The notes under the pieces are model-generated. The model ran no database searches, was not told where the DNA came from, and saw only the letters and a program-made list of their open reading frames with translations. Position numbers and translations under genes: made by a program. Positions 39,701 through 51,200 of a stretch of DNA of 62,971 bases are shown here, piece after piece. The stretch covers positions 1-62,971 of the forward strand of contig AUXH01000029.1 of NCBI GenBank assembly GCA_000482145.1, written 5' to 3'. Every line of letters begins with the position of its first letter. Position 1 is the stretch's first letter. This DNA is from Strigomonas culicis. Taxonomy: Eukaryota; Euglenozoa; Kinetoplastea; Trypanosomatida; Trypanosomatidae.

Positions 39701-41686
39701 TTCATTGCTGCGCAAGTGGAAAAGCACACCGAGATGATCCTTCCCGTGGATGAGGAGTTGTCGTACGAAAACGCTGCTTTTGTGGACGCGCAGGTGACCA
39801 TCATGGCACGCGACGCGCCCTTCAGCTTTCATAATGCCGTTCAAAAAGACGAGACCTTGTCGAGCTTTATCGAGGCGCACAGCGAAAGTAATCGTGACAC
39901 GGATATCAAAAATCGGTACACCGTCTGTCTGGCGGATACGGTACCGGTCCTCACTTTTTACAAGCACATGTATCCAGCTCAAGGAGCAAGTGGAAAGACA
40001 AAGGAGCGCGCCACCCCCGTCGTCCCACTGAAGGCACTGTCGAGCTCTGGTAAGCTGGCAAAGTCCAAGAAGACGCTCGCCGATGACTATGTGAAGAAGC
40101 TGCGCCAGGAGGACAGCATGAAGCCTGAGGAGTGGTGCACCTACTATGCGGACATCTTCCTTCACATTGCCAATGAATCACTGCAGCGTGAGGCCGTCGC
40201 CTCCAGCGTGAAGCTGAAGCGCAAGAAGAAAGATGAGCTGGTGCGCAATGACGACGATCTTCCGGTGCTGCTTCGCCAACGGCGCGCCTTTGTGGGCTTT
40301 TACAACGCGCTGCCAGACGAGGACCGGAGGCGCTTGTCGCTGATGGTGCTGCTCGGCCGCACCGTCTCCACTGCGTACGACAGCTTCACGATTCCATGCT
40401 CGCACGACGATATTGTTAACATTGACATCAAGGGGCGGCTCGAGACGTACGTGCCAAACGAGCTGGAGGCGGAGCAGGTGATGCGCCGCTTCCGCAGCTC
40501 TGCCACGCGTCAGCTGCAGGTGGGCGAGGACACGCTCAAGTACTTCCAAAACACACACCAGGATAAGACGGCCGCCACGATTGTGGAGCTGCGTGGACTG
40601 GAGAAACTGATTGGGACGTACTACGAGAGCACCGACGGCGGGACGGGCATGGTGTCGCTGGTGCACGCGATCGACAGCTGTATCCACCACGAGCTCATCC
40701 ACAACAAGACGAACACGGGTCGGCTCGCCAGCGCGAATCCGAACTGCCAGAACATTCCTAAGGAAGACAAGTCGAGCCTACGCGATATGTTCATCAGTCG
40801 CTACGGGGAGCATGGTATGTGCATAGAGGCGGACTACTCGCAGCTGGAGGTGGTTGCGTTGGCCGTCCTTGCGAACGACGAGCAGATGCTGGAGGATTTG
40901 CGGCACAACGTGGATTTCCACTGCAAACGTGTCACGATGATGCGCCCGGACTTGAAGTACACGGAGGTGATGCTCCGGGCAAAGAAAAACAAGGAACCCG
41001 AATTTGTGCGGCTGCGTCAGCAGGCCAAGATTTTCTCCTTCCAGCGACAGTATGGCGCTGGTGCCAAGATGATTAGTGCGAGCACAGGCCTCACGCAAGA
41101 TCAGGTGCGCATGCTGATTGAGAAGGAATCCGAAACGTATCGGCAGGTGGACGTTTTTAACAATATGGTGACCCTGTCGGCGAACAACTATGACGCCTCG
41201 CTGCAGAACGGCGCTCGCAACGTGAAGGGGCATCAGTTCTTTAAAGGCATGTTCCCCGTACTGACTGGCAGCCGCTACATCTTCACCGAAAGCGATATTC
41301 CAGATTCAATGATGCAGAAGCGCGGCACCGCCAGGAAATCCACGAACTTTTCTCCAACGCACCTCAAGAACTACCCCGTGCAGGGGTTTGCCGGTGAGAT
41401 TGTCCAGATCATGCTTGGCGTTCTCTACCGCCACTTTCTCTCGAATCACAACTACAACGGCCTCGCGGTTTTAACCAACACGGTTCATGACTGCGTGTGG
41501 GTGGACAGCCACGAGTCTATTTACAAGGAGGTGGCGCGGGACGTGGAGCGCATCATGACAGATGTCCGCCGTGTGGTGAACGGCCTCTTCCCGGAGATGG
41601 GCATTTCCGTCGACTTTCCGGCAGATGTGGTGGCGGGGGAGAATATGGGTGTGTTAAGACCTATTGTGGAGGAGACGATTATTTAA
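36800..41686 (+). CDS. POLID: Mitochondrial DNA polymerase I, probably POLID
   Basis: The product has 1628 residues. It belongs to the kinetoplastid family of A-type mitochondrial polymerases that replicate kinetoplast DNA. The N-terminus (MLRRRILPLFSFGIAW, then Ser-Arg-Arg) is a good mitochondrial targeting peptide. A 3'-5' exonuclease domain has Asp533 and Glu535 in VVDLETTT, then VGHNIKFDLLQIW near 615. Polymerase motif A has Asp1345 in EADYSQLE, motif B has Lys1410 and Tyr1418 (KIFSFQRQYGA), and motif C reads His1563-Asp1564-Cys. All catalytic acids for Mg2+ are present except that motif C has Cys where bacterial Pol I has Glu. Trypanosoma has B, C and D paralogues. The length and the nearby dynein and p166-like genes suggest D, which is an inference from memory of T. 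brucei gene order. Confidence 0.8.
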   Translation: MLRRRILPLFSFGIAWTVPVLSRRAQATYSPPANSSTPAPSSGEKELTLPGAKATAATPHSYAPFPARQNPFSSVLYQDEEKVLLAKSHYCLFTLSMDPASGKCAVYCATTNELIVSKMDSLWKCAMWVDEKVGDEFLAGLVFPEGPGSDVKAAAKTLSEKSNKRIVVAPDAWGITYLAFRAQQEVVRGVEAPKSLEHASFLLTNKQYDASIADPAVFNIETGAFETQKLTNRFGPGRSALLIWNVLFNVHKRFGTPGSRKTLNPVDQIIRRVVKAVNIFVVDINVRVGKGTISEGHTMIVTIYDVQKRTQSVHMIRSLAEETTKLNTLTTLLYGEGSSSISLFVPTAKTKSSQLVAFARTCRPKSPFFVTEITSLGPYFSGLPIAKDTVNATDPRTTWTTMRNNCFKDQKHTRKDDDKMDRFLQRGFTALANKLFSDRLHKVSSAIISAHNSVPQQTSADQAFKEVEFLAEDAKKNPVASITSSTFLNKVNINDAEVVFGLQQWKSKIYDNKARLEREKKVVDSLRRYLVVDLETTTVRRYKRIANPFTKENFVVLSGARDYQGNVFMPRRYFDRNVALRYDDASVASDVFLVEKSSKLSLFLPPLDDYDVLVGHNIKFDLLQIWRDAELRKFLSRGGKIWDTMYGEYLLTGHDIKLGHGAGLEDVAKSYGGQIPKLDAVKRAWAEGQETYEIPYATLTEYLHGDLENTELIFRKHMERALAQRQAIIVSARMDGLLCTTEMEYNGLKTNVELAQRQSNELVSKVTEYRNVLQAAVPAEIPPDCRKFFNWSSNQHLITFFFGGKLKLATNARPSKPLPGEPFARHELFLPPGSFPPESYPNGVFLRPPVYVLGIGDCAVMSGSTSEKGTRMFKAYFDAYMKQANFRKSSTMLDCLQREMVSIPRSDTSRKGEVSALANLLPRRHLFLLAAISLGAEGEIVKLFVKNPITGESTTITSEKKGTPLEQFIAAQVEKHTEMILPVDEELSYENAAFVDAQVTIMARDAPFSFHNAVQKDETLSSFIEAHSESNRDTDIKNRYTVCLADTVPVLTFYKHMYPAQGASGKTKERATPVVPLKALSSSGKLAKSKKTLADDYVKKLRQEDSMKPEEWCTYYADIFLHIANESLQREAVASSVKLKRKKKDELVRNDDDLPVLLRQRRAFVGFYNALPDEDRRRLSLMVLLGRTVSTAYDSFTIPCSHDDIVNIDIKGRLETYVPNELEAEQVMRRFRSSATRQLQVGEDTLKYFQNTHQDKTAATIVELRGLEKLIGTYYESTDGGTGMVSLVHAIDSCIHHELIHNKTNTGRLASANPNCQNIPKEDKSSLRDMFISRYGEHGMCIEADYSQLEVVALAVLANDEQMLEDLRHNVDFHCKRVTMMRPDLKYTEVMLRAKKNKEPEFVRLRQQAKIFSFQRQYGAGAKMISASTGLTQDQVRMLIEKESETYRQVDVFNNMVTLSANNYDASLQNGARNVKGHQFFKGMFPVLTGSRYIFTESDIPDSMMQKRGTARKSTNFSPTHLKNYPVQGFAGEIVQIMLGVLYRHFLSNHNYNGLAVLTNTVHDCVWVDSHESIYKEVARDVERIMTDVRRVVNGLFPEMGISVDFPADVVAGENMGVLRPIVEETII

Positions 41687-42386
41687 CGTGAAGAACGCCA
41701 AAGCTCTTTTTCACTTCTTGCTGCCACTGTATGTGTACTGATCGGACACCCCACTCACAATGAAAGCGACACATATATAATAGAATTTCACTCATAGAAT
41801 AAAGTGCTTTAATCATATATGCGTATACTAAAAACTACAAGAAGAATTATAATAAGTCCGTTTCAAACCTTTCTCTTTCGTATATTATACCAATTGTTAC
41901 TCTTCTTATTAGGTATTTAGACTGACCAGCGCTTTTCATCTTATCTTTGTCTGTGTACTCGTATCCGTGTACGTGAGGATCTACACTTACTGTTTACTTC
42001 TCTTTTCTCTCTTCTCTCTATCCTCTTTTTTTTCTTTCTTTCTTGCTACCACTTGTAGTGATTGCCGTCGCTATCAGTAAAATCAATACCTTTTTTCTCC
42101 CTTTCATCATTATTATCATTTCCTTGTGCAGTCGAACTGTTTTTTCTTTCTATTGTACTATCAAAAAGCAAAAAAAAGCAAAGAGAGAACAAAAGAAAAG
42201 AGCCCCTCTTCTCTTTACTTCTTTCTTTTCCTTCCGTTCATCCACTACGTCAACTACTCTCTTGGCTTCAACGAATAGTAATTTGCACCGTGAAGTCCAT
42301 CTGTTAGTTTCGCATTGAGGTCCTTTACACATCAAAAAATAAAACAAAAGACAACAAAGTAACAAGAACAGTATTCGCAGACACAA
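41687..42386. other. Intergenic gap, 700 bp
   Basis: AT-rich spacer with a CT-rich stretch at about 41995-42050 and another at 42200-42240, both suitable as splice tracts for the squalene monooxygenase mRNA. No gene is seen. Confidence 0.5.
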
Positions 42387-44099
42387 ATGTTCTTTTTTCT
42401 CTTTACAGTGGGCATTCTGATTGCCGTCGTACTCTTGGTGAATGACTACATCTCACACTACCGTTTTGGCCCCGTCAAGACAGACTACGACTACGATGCC
42501 ATTGTGGTTGGAGGAAGCATTGCGGGCCCGGTGGTGGCCAAGGCGCTCTCCGACCAGGGTCGCAAGGTGCTCGTGGTGGAGCGCTCCCTCTTCACGAAGC
42601 CGGACCGCATCGTTGGCGAGCTGCTGCAGCCGGGCGGCATCGATGCGCTGAAGGAGGTCGGCATGGAGGAGTGCGCCACCTCCATCGGCATGCCGTGCCA
42701 GGGCTACCTTGTGGTCGACCGTGACGGAAAGAAGGTGGACCTCCCGTACCGCGCGGGCGCCTCGGGCGTCTCGTTCCACTTCGGCGACTTTGTCCAGAAG
42801 CTCCGTGCCTTTGTGTTCAACCACTGCAAGGAGAACGTGACCATGCTGGAGGGCACCGTGACAAAGGTCCTCACCTCCGGCCCCTCGTGCTTCGAGCGCG
42901 CCTATGGCATCGAGTACACGATGCAGCAGAACTACGCCGTGCCGCCCAACACGTTCGAGGTCGACCCGCCGAAGGGCTTCGCCTCCGGCCCCACGGTCAC
43001 CAAGACCGCCACGGCGCCGCTTATCATCATGTGCGACGGCGGCATGTCCAAATGGAAGGGCCGCTACCAGCACTACACGCCGGCGTCGGACTACCACTCC
43101 AATTTCGTGGGTCTCATTGTGAAGCGCGCGCGCCTCCCGACGGAGCAGCGCGGCACGGTCTTCTTCGGCAAGACGGGCCCCATCCTGTCCTACCGCCTCG
43201 ACGACAACGAGCTGCGCATGCTGGTGGACTACAACAAGCCCTCCCTGCCCAGCCTGCAGGAGCAGAGCGCGTGGCTCGTGAACGACATCGCGCCCTGCCT
43301 GCCCAAGGACATGCAGGAGGACTTTCTGGCGGCCGCCAGGGATGTGAAGAACTTGAAAAGCATGCCCGTCGCGCGCTACCCTCCCACCTTCTCTGCCATC
43401 AAGGGCTACGTCGGCATCGGTGACCACAACAACCAGCGGCACCCGCTCACGGGCGGCGGCATGACGTGCGCGTTCTGGGACGCGATTCGCATCGCGAGGA
43501 ACCTGAAGCCCATCAACAAGCTCCGCGTCGAGCGGGAGGCCGAGATGGCCTCCGTGCTCGACTGGATTCAGGACGCGGTTGTGCAGTACAGCCGCTACCG
43601 CTACGCGCACAGCTGCTGCATCAACCTCCTGTCCTGGGCCCTGTACGCCGTGTTCAGCACCCCGCAGCTGCGCGACGCGTGCTTCGACTACTTTGTCCAC
43701 GGCGGCGACTGTGTGACGGGCCCCATGGACCTCCTGGCCGGCCTCGACCCCAGCGTCTTCACCCTCGTCTTCCACTATTACCGTGTGATGATCTACGGCG
43801 TGGGCAGCATCATGACCAAGTCCGGCGCGTACAGCTCGAATGCGAAGGAGCCGACGTCTGCCGCTGACAAGACCAAGAACATGGTATCCTTCTTCACCGA
43901 CATGGAGCGCATCAAGGCGGCGGGGTACTTGCTCGTCAAGTCCACGGCGGTTGCGGTTCCGCTCGTAAAGAACGAATTCTTCTCCATGTGGCGCTTGGTA
44001 GACCCTACCAGCGTGGTGGCCGTCGTCTCGAAGAAGATCAAGACGATCATGTACAGCTCGTGTTACAATGGGAAGCAGCGCAAGCCGGTTGGCATTTAA
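42387..44099 (+). CDS. SQLE: Squalene monooxygenase (squalene epoxidase)
   Basis: The product has 570 residues. It oxidises squalene to 2,3-oxidosqualene using FAD, O2 and NADPH-reductase electrons, an early step of ergosterol synthesis in the endoplasmic reticulum. A hydrophobic N-terminal anchor spans about 1-24. The FAD Rossmann motif IVVGGSIAGP is at 39-48. The family motif DRIVGELLQPGG lies near 73. The GD motif and active-site signature GDHNNQRHPLTGGGM lie near 347. All catalytic landmarks are kept. The enzyme is the target of terbinafine in fungi and trypanosomatids. The codons are far more GC-rich than the flanking spacers, with nearly all third positions G or C. Confidence 0.95.
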   Translation: MFFFLFTVGILIAVVLLVNDYISHYRFGPVKTDYDYDAIVVGGSIAGPVVAKALSDQGRKVLVVERSLFTKPDRIVGELLQPGGIDALKEVGMEECATSIGMPCQGYLVVDRDGKKVDLPYRAGASGVSFHFGDFVQKLRAFVFNHCKENVTMLEGTVTKVLTSGPSCFERAYGIEYTMQQNYAVPPNTFEVDPPKGFASGPTVTKTATAPLIIMCDGGMSKWKGRYQHYTPASDYHSNFVGLIVKRARLPTEQRGTVFFGKTGPILSYRLDDNELRMLVDYNKPSLPSLQEQSAWLVNDIAPCLPKDMQEDFLAAARDVKNLKSMPVARYPPTFSAIKGYVGIGDHNNQRHPLTGGGMTCAFWDAIRIARNLKPINKLRVEREAEMASVLDWIQDAVVQYSRYRYAHSCCINLLSWALYAVFSTPQLRDACFDYFVHGGDCVTGPMDLLAGLDPSVFTLVFHYYRVMIYGVGSIMTKSGAYSSNAKEPTSAADKTKNMVSFFTDMERIKAAGYLLVKSTAVAVPLVKNEFFSMWRLVDPTSVVAVVSKKIKTIMYSSCYNGKQRKPVGI

Positions 44100-45230
44100 T
44101 CTGGTGTTTTCTTTTTCTTTTTTTTCTTTTTTGGTAATGTAAGTGTATGCGTGTGTGTGCCTGATCAAACGTGGTAAAGCTCTCGTCTTTATATTATCTA
44201 CTGTTATTTCTACACATATATACATATATATGTGTTTTCCTTCGTTGTGAATATGAAAACTGGGGAGATAACTACAAAAATGACAAGTATGCCATAATAG
44301 AGCCTTAAAAAAAAGAAAAGAAAAGTAGGTGATCGAAAACAACAACAACAACAACTAACTTTTTCAGAAAAAAAAATGAATGATAAAAAAGACATTTGTA
44401 AAGGAAAACAGGAAGCAACGATAAATAGATATCTGAGTAATGATGAAAATAGAAGAAAACAGAAATATGGCTAGACGTTTCTAGAGGGAGAAAGGAAGAA
44501 AGAAGGAGGGCCCACATTATAAAAGAGACGGAAGTTGTTGTGTTTAATTCGTTTTGTCCTTCGCCCCCCTTTTCTGTTCTTTTCGACTTCCCCTCTTCTT
44601 CGTCTTTTGTATTTCACTCCTGATGTGTTTTTAAAATGAGCTCAATAAAAAGGCTTCAGCACTTTGAAAAGAAAAAAAAAGTGTAATTCCAAAAAAAAGA
44701 ACAATAATAATGAAAACCAAGGAAAAATAGCGTTACACGCACAACCACACGTACGCGCGCACTTAGTTCAGTAAAGAATCAAAACTCTTTTCTTTTATTC
44801 TTAAATATGTTAAAGAAACTTATTACTTCAGTTCTTCCTTTATTATTTCAACCCATCAAAAGAGAAATATCAAGGAACTACAAAATGAGGTAGTGAGACA
44901 ACAGCAACAAAAACACTGTTAAAGCGGCCACTTTTTACCATCTCTTCCTCGGTACTGTTTTGAACCGCTCTCGCCTTTCACTGTATATACCTCTTGCCGT
45001 CTCTGTGTTCCCATCTCTTCACTTTTGTCCTACGCACACCCCAAAAGAAAACAAAATAAACAGAACAAAGTTAGGACTATCGTTTGCATTTTCAAATATA
45101 CACGTTTATACTTTTGTATACGCGTCCAGATACAAACGGATTCATACTGCCTGCCTTTGTAACTACATATACACACACACACACCTCTTTATTCTTGGAA
45201 GCTACAGTTGAAACCTGCATTTCGTTACGA
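44100..45230. other. Intergenic gap, 1.1 kb
   Basis: AT-rich spacer with a CAA repeat at 44338-44355, A-rich segments, and CT-rich stretches at 44560-44620 and 44965-45035. A CA run lies at 45171-45183. The reading frames are low-complexity. It is probably a long 3' untranslated region of SQLE plus the kinesin leader. Confidence 0.45.
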
Positions 45231-47372
45231 ATGGAGCCTCAACTGCAGCAACTACTCGAGCAGTGCGGTCTCGGACACGCCATTCAAGGCTTCTTAGATG
45301 GCCACGTTGTGTCCATAGCGCAGCTCAAACAGTTGACGATGCAAGATTACCAGTCGGTGGGCATTATCGTCATGACAGAGCGCCGCAAGCTGTTCGAGCT
45401 CATCCAGCTCTTGAAGCGCGATCAAGCCGGAGGTGGCGCGGTTGGCGGTGGCGCGGTCGGCGGCTCCTCCCCCCCGCCGCCAGAGCCGCCGCACAACCGG
45501 TACGAGCGCCGCGTCGAGGCGGCGCCCGCCCCCGTGAACACGGCCCCGCCGGCGCGCGTGCCGACCCCCAACCGCAACACGACGCCCATGCGCCGCGAGC
45601 GCGCCGTCGAGCCGCCCATCAAGATCTCCTCCGCCGTCGCGACCCCCGTCACGCCCCCGGCGGCTCCCGTCGCGCGCCGTGACCCGGTGCCTGTCGACGA
45701 GTCCGACTACGCGCCCAAGACCGCCACGTCGCGGCCGCCGTCGCGGCCCATGAGCCGCGCGGGGCAGTCGCCCACGCCCATGGGGCGGCGGCCGGTCGAC
45801 GTGCAGCGGCGCAAGAGCCGTATCACGGTGGTCATCCGCAAGCGACCCTTGAGCGCGAAGGAGCTGGATGATGGGCTGTACGATATTTTGGCCACAGACC
45901 CGGAGAACAGACGCACCATCACGCTCCTAGAGCCGCGCCAGAAGGTGGACCTGACCCGCTACATCGAGAAGCACCGCTTCACCTACGACACGGTGATGGA
46001 CGACCGGCGGAACAATCGTGACATTTACGAAGAGGCCTGCATCCCGCTCCTAGACACCGTTTTCGAAGGTGGATGCGCTACCTGTTTTGCCTACGGGCAG
46101 ACAGGCAGCGGCAAAACGTACACGATGCTTGGCAAGGATCACCAAGAGGGCATCTACTTGATGGCCGCGCGTGACCTGTACGCTCGCTTGGAGAAGGACC
46201 ACAACATCAACGTCTCCTTCTTTGAGATTTACGGCGGTAAGCTGTACGACTTGCTAAATGAACGTGAGAAGCTGACGTGCCGCGAGGACAGCCGCGGCGT
46301 CATCAACGTGTGCGGACTGACGGAGCATCGCGTCGACGACACGCACCACATGATGCAAGTCATCGACTACGGCAACAATATCCGCGCGTCAGGCAGCACA
46401 GGCATGAACTCGGACTCCTCGCGCTCACACGCCATTCTGCACATCACAATCGTCAACGAGAAGAACCGCTTCGTAGGCCGGTTCACCTTCATCGACCTCG
46501 CCGGCTCCGAGCGTGGTGCCGACACGCTGGACAGCGACCGCAGCACGCGCCTCGAGGGCGCGGAGATCAACAAGTCGCTGCTCGCGCTGAAGGAGTGCAT
46601 CCGCGCGCTAGATCAGAACCATCGGCACGTCCCCTTCCGCGGGTCCAAGCTGACCGCCGTGTTGCGCGACTGCTTCACCGGCAACAGCCGCACCGTCATG
46701 ATCGGCAACGTTAGTCCGGCGAGCGGCAGCTGCGAGCACACGCTCAACACACTGCGCTACGCCGACCGTGTGAAGGAGCTCAAGAAGGACAAGGGCCGCA
46801 ACGCCGCGGAGGAGATCATGATGGGGCAGATGCCGACGGAGCACGTGGAGACGATCGGCCTGACGGGCTCCTTCGCGTCGCGCCGGGCCAAGGAAAAGAA
46901 GCCAGAGTCGCGCGCCTCCAGCGTCACACGTACGCCCAGCAGGCAGGGCGCGGTCTCCAGCCGGGACGAGCTCGCGTCCTTGAACGGGGCGCGGAACGCG
47001 CCACGGACGCCGATGCAGCAGACGGGCAGCTTCCGCTCCGCGCCGGTGCAGCCACACAGTCGGCAGGCAAGCCAACTCTCTTCCTTGCCAGGGAGTCCCA
47101 TGGCGGACGACTGCCGGTACGAAAGTTGTGATAGCCTCGATGCGGAAGAAGATAACCTCATATTAGCTCACCGTCACCACATCGACTCCATGATGGAGTT
47201 GCTGAAGATGGAGATGACAGAGCTGAACATGGCCGAGAACCCGGACATATCCATGAACGGCTACTGCCGCAGCGTGGACTCGATTCTTTCCGACCAGGTT
47301 AGGAAGATTGAGGCACTGAGGAAACAGATTGCGTCGTACAACAGACATCGCGATGCCAAGCGGAGGAATTAG
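45231..47372 (+). CDS. Kinesin-13 family microtubule depolymerase with SAM domain
   Basis: From the ATG at 45231 the product has 713 residues. An in-frame extension upstream has no ATG and is excluded. Residues 1-65 look like a SAM domain ([18 protein letters not shown], then an [11 protein letters not shown] helix). Residues 66-195 are a Pro/Arg/Ala-rich linker. The internal motor (about 196-510) has [10 protein letters not shown], the P-loop GQTGSGKT at 289-296, switch I NSDSSRSH and switch [14 protein letters not shown] central motor with this RKRP start is the mark of kinesin-13, which depolymerises microtubules. Trypanosomatids have several, acting in the spindle or controlling flagellum length. 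The basic tail ends in a short coiled coil. The exact paralogue is not determined. Confidence 0.88.
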   Translation: MEPQLQQLLEQCGLGHAIQGFLDGHVVSIAQLKQLTMQDYQSVGIIVMTERRKLFELIQLLKRDQAGGGAVGGGAVGGSSPPPPEPPHNRYERRVEAAPAPVNTAPPARVPTPNRNTTPMRRERAVEPPIKISSAVATPVTPPAAPVARRDPVPVDESDYAPKTATSRPPSRPMSRAGQSPTPMGRRPVDVQRRKSRITVVIRKRPLSAKELDDGLYDILATDPENRRTITLLEPRQKVDLTRYIEKHRFTYDTVMDDRRNNRDIYEEACIPLLDTVFEGGCATCFAYGQTGSGKTYTMLGKDHQEGIYLMAARDLYARLEKDHNINVSFFEIYGGKLYDLLNEREKLTCREDSRGVINVCGLTEHRVDDTHHMMQVIDYGNNIRASGSTGMNSDSSRSHAILHITIVNEKNRFVGRFTFIDLAGSERGADTLDSDRSTRLEGAEINKSLLALKECIRALDQNHRHVPFRGSKLTAVLRDCFTGNSRTVMIGNVSPASGSCEHTLNTLRYADRVKELKKDKGRNAAEEIMMGQMPTEHVETIGLTGSFASRRAKEKKPESRASSVTRTPSRQGAVSSRDELASLNGARNAPRTPMQQTGSFRSAPVQPHSRQASQLSSLPGSPMADDCRYESCDSLDAEEDNLILAHRHHIDSMMELLKMEMTELNMAENPDISMNGYCRSVDSILSDQVRKIEALRKQIASYNRHRDAKRRN

Positions 47373-48277
47373 GTTCGTAAAAAAAAGAAGAAATTGCAAA
47401 TAACGCCTAGCTCCAACGTCCACAGACAATATGTTGCAGTTACATTAGACCTTTTTTTTTTGTTTGAAAACAATACATCGTTATAATTCCTCTTTCACGT
47501 TCTTTTATTTACAGCATTCTCACGGATTCACTTTAGTCGTTGTTCACTTAGTGTTTCTTCCGTCCTTTCCTTTGTATTCTCATCTCGTTTCGTTTTTTTT
47601 TTTTTGTATTGTGTGGTTGTGCAGTTTGCAAGTTGTTTTTACTTGAGAGGCCTTTTTTTTTCCGTTGTAGACCCTTTTTCCCCCATTGTTTGTTTCGGTT
47701 TCCTTTTTTTTTTGCCATTTAGATGAAAGAGAAAAAAAAAAGAACTATGTAAATATGTGTTGCGAAGAAAAACCTAGAGAATCTCATTTACAGCCTCCAA
47801 AAAAAAAAAAACATACGCTCAACAAAACTATGATAATAGTATTTTCAAAACTGTTATTTGAGAGTGTGGAGTGTGATGATGAATTGTACACGGAAGTGCG
47901 TACACATATGAATACTCTCTTCTTTTTCTTTCTTTCTTCTCCTCTCTAAACATAAACTGTATGTCTGTACACACTGATAGCAAGTAATAGCAATCAAGGA
48001 GCGCACAGGTACATACCTTTAGTGGAGAGAGAGAGAGCTTCTCAATTGACTCCCACTGTTACATAAACTTGTGCTTGTATTTTCGACTATAGAATATAAA
48101 AACAACAACAACAACATAGAATTGTGTTAATACAAAACGTGGAGTGTGTAGGGTCACAAGAAGTAATCGATCTTATCAAACACTTTGCTATTAATACTGT
48201 AATACATACATTTATCTCTTTGTAAATAGAGATTTTGTTTTTCAATTTTGTATAATACGTGAACTCCTTTTCCCAGG
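47373..48277. other. Intergenic gap, 905 bp
   Basis: AT-rich spacer with T-rich tracts (47451-47462, 47586-47605, 47650-47720) and a CAA repeat at 48102-48115. A short pyrimidine tract and an AG at 48275-48276 end one base before the next ATG, but an upstream AG may be used instead. No gene is seen. Confidence 0.45.
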
Positions 48278-51200
48278 ATGCGACGTTTTAATTGCGTGCG
48301 ATTACTTGCAGCCACTGGCTACGGCGCGTCCACCAAGTTGTACCAATCGTCTGCGCCGCCGTCCTCCGAGTACGCCGCGGACGCCTTTGTGCGGACGAGG
48401 GGACGTGGCCCCTCCAGCGAGCTGCTGAAAGGCGTCAACCCCTACGGCAAGCTCTTTGTGGAGACCAATCTGCATCCGGAGGACATGGAGGTGCAGCGGC
48501 GCGTGCTTGCCGTGAGCATGCCCACCCTGGAGGACATCACCGTGGCGCGGCCGCCGGACGTGATGGACTTCATGGGCAAGCGCACCAGTGGGGACGGGCG
48601 CGCTGGCGCCTCGGACGTGGAGGCGCGCATGCGACTGCTGGAGAGCGGCTTCCACGACCAATTGGCCACTCTCGCAAACCTCATCGTCGAGCGGATGCAA
48701 GTCTCAACGGGGCTGCAGCTCACGGCCTTGGAGAGCGCCCAGCGCGCCCAGGTGCAGCATGTCACGGAGGTGCTCATCCAGTCCATTCGCGCGGAGCTAC
48801 GCGACACAGGTGGTGCCGCTTCTGCACCCGGTGTCTCCCAAGAGGCCGTTCGCGGCATCACCACGCGCGTGACGCAAGCAGTCAAGGAGGCGCTGAAGAG
48901 CAAGGAGTCACAATCGGTTCATTCGCTGGAGACGCGGGTGGAGAAGTACTTCACGCAGCTAGAGTCCAACGTGAAATCGGTCGTGCGGACCAGCTCGCCG
49001 GCACTGGGGCTTTCCAATGAAGTGAGCACCGCCATATTCGAGGCCGTGGAGCAGGCGTCCCGCGTGCAGCAGGAGAGCATCACTAGTGTACTGGAGGACC
49101 TCCTCAAGGATCGCGCCGCCGACCAGGACAGCAGTGCCCTGCGGGACTTTATTGAAGGTTCTTTACGCACGGCAACGGATGAGATCCGCCAGTCCACCGT
49201 GGAGGAGGTCAAGAAATTGCTCAAGAGCCAAAGGAAGGCCGCGATGATGGGCACCACCAGCAGCGATAAGAGTGGCGATGCGAAGGACACCGCATCGGCG
49301 GATGTACTTGAGAGACTGCAAGTGTTGTGGGACCTGGTCAAAGAGTCGGATTTGACGGCGGATTCGATCCAAGAGAGCGTCGATTCGATTGGGACGACTC
49401 AGAGTAGCATTCTTTCCGCGCTGGAAGGCTTGAAGGAGAGCCTCGACATGGTGGGTCGGGGTACAGCGGTGAGCACAGGAGAGACCGATTTCACCCCCGT
49501 GGAGCAGTCGCTGCAGGTATTGCGAAGCGAGATGGCACGGCTGTCGGCGACAGTGGAAGTGAGTGAGTCGAACACGAGAGAGAGCATTCTCGCAAGCGCT
49601 CAGGTGATGGTGGAGAGCGTGACGGCCGCCATTGAAGAAAAAACGAAAGAGGCAGTCGAGAATGCCGTAAAAGCGGTTCAAGCGCAGTCCTTGCGTGCGG
49701 GCGCACACCAACCGAGTCGAGGTGAGGCCCCTGCCGCTGTGGACGCGCAGGTGGCAGAAGGCATCCGAGATGTGCTGACCGGCTTGAGAGACCTGGAGAC
49801 GCGGATGGAGACAGCGCAAGAAACGCGTTTTATCAGTGTGGCGCAAGAGATCGAGTCTCACATTCGAAATGCGCTGAAGGATGGCTACACCCCCAACATT
49901 GATGACCTCGAAGATAAACTTAGCGCGATGAAGACCGAGCTGGTCTCTGTGGTGCAGCACGAAATGAGCAAAACGCATGAAGTGAACTTGACACCCATGT
50001 ACCAGTACATTGACAGCATGCTTAGCTTTGTGAAGGATGAGCACGTCAAGCAACGAGACTTCCTAGACAAGAAAATTGATGCCCTCACCGAGGCAGTGCA
50101 GAAACAGGTGGTGAGCGTCAGCGAGAGTGAGCGGAGAGAGTTTGCCGCTCAGTTGAAGTCGAACGTGGTTGCTGCGGTGGAAGCAGCGCCGGCGCCCCCT
50201 GCCGCCGCGGCCGGGCCCGACCTGCGTGCCGTCCTTCAGGACCACGCGGATAGTCAGAACGCTGCCATGGAGAGCCTTGTCAGTACCATCAACACGCTGA
50301 GGGCCACTAGCTTTCCCAGTATCTTGAAGCAACTGAATGAGCACCAAGAAACGATGAAGGCATTGCATGGGCAACTGGACGCTATGGAGGCAGCGGCGGC
50401 CGTGCGGGATGAAAGGGTCATGGATTCCTTGAAGAGCGCCGCCTCGGCGGACGAGCACATACGCAATCAACTCACCACCATCCGCAACAGTTTGGAGGAC
50501 ATGAGCTCTACGCCCAACACGACGACCAACGAGCAGCTGGAGGAACTGCAGCAGCTGATAGAGCAGCGCTTCGCCGCGCTGCAGGAGCAGCAGAGCGAGG
50601 ACCCCACACTCAGGCGCATTGAGACCGCCGTCGCTGCCCAGGCAAGCACGCTGGATGCGCTGGCCGCGGCGAAAGAGGAAGCGGCGCCGCTGATGACAAG
50701 AGAAGAGCAACACCACTGGACTGAAATTCGCACCGCATCAACACATACAGTGAAGTCCATTACTAGCCTCGTTGATCAATTCGGGGCCGCTAAGGGTAGC
50801 GAGAGGGGACGCCTGCTGTCGCGTCTGAAGGAGCAGCTGGGCAAATTGGAGGAGCTAGACACGAAGGAGAGTAGGCTGCATTCAGGATCGGCTGCGAAAG
50901 CGACGTCGAGAGCAGCCACGAGCGATGATGTGCTATCGGCTATAGAGAACATGGGAACTCGTCTCTTGCAAAGCGGCGCACAACGACTTCAGGAAATGCG
51001 ATCCCTTGTCGACCAAGCACTTACCAAGGAAGGAAAGGAGACCAGAGCTGATGGGAGGGCCCAGTCTGAGGACGTGAAGGCCTTCTTGTCCGAAAAGCTG
51101 GGAGCACTTAGCGCTGCCATCTCGGAGGTATCGAATAGGCCATCTAAAAGCGCTGTGGCGCACTGGTGGTGGCTCCTGGCGAACGCGGTGGTGATCGTTG

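Noticed and set aside
42453..44354. A 633-codon open frame on the minus strand opposite squalene monooxygenase
   Set aside because: It is a shadow of a GC-rich gene with strong third-position bias. It has no domain pattern and runs against the array.
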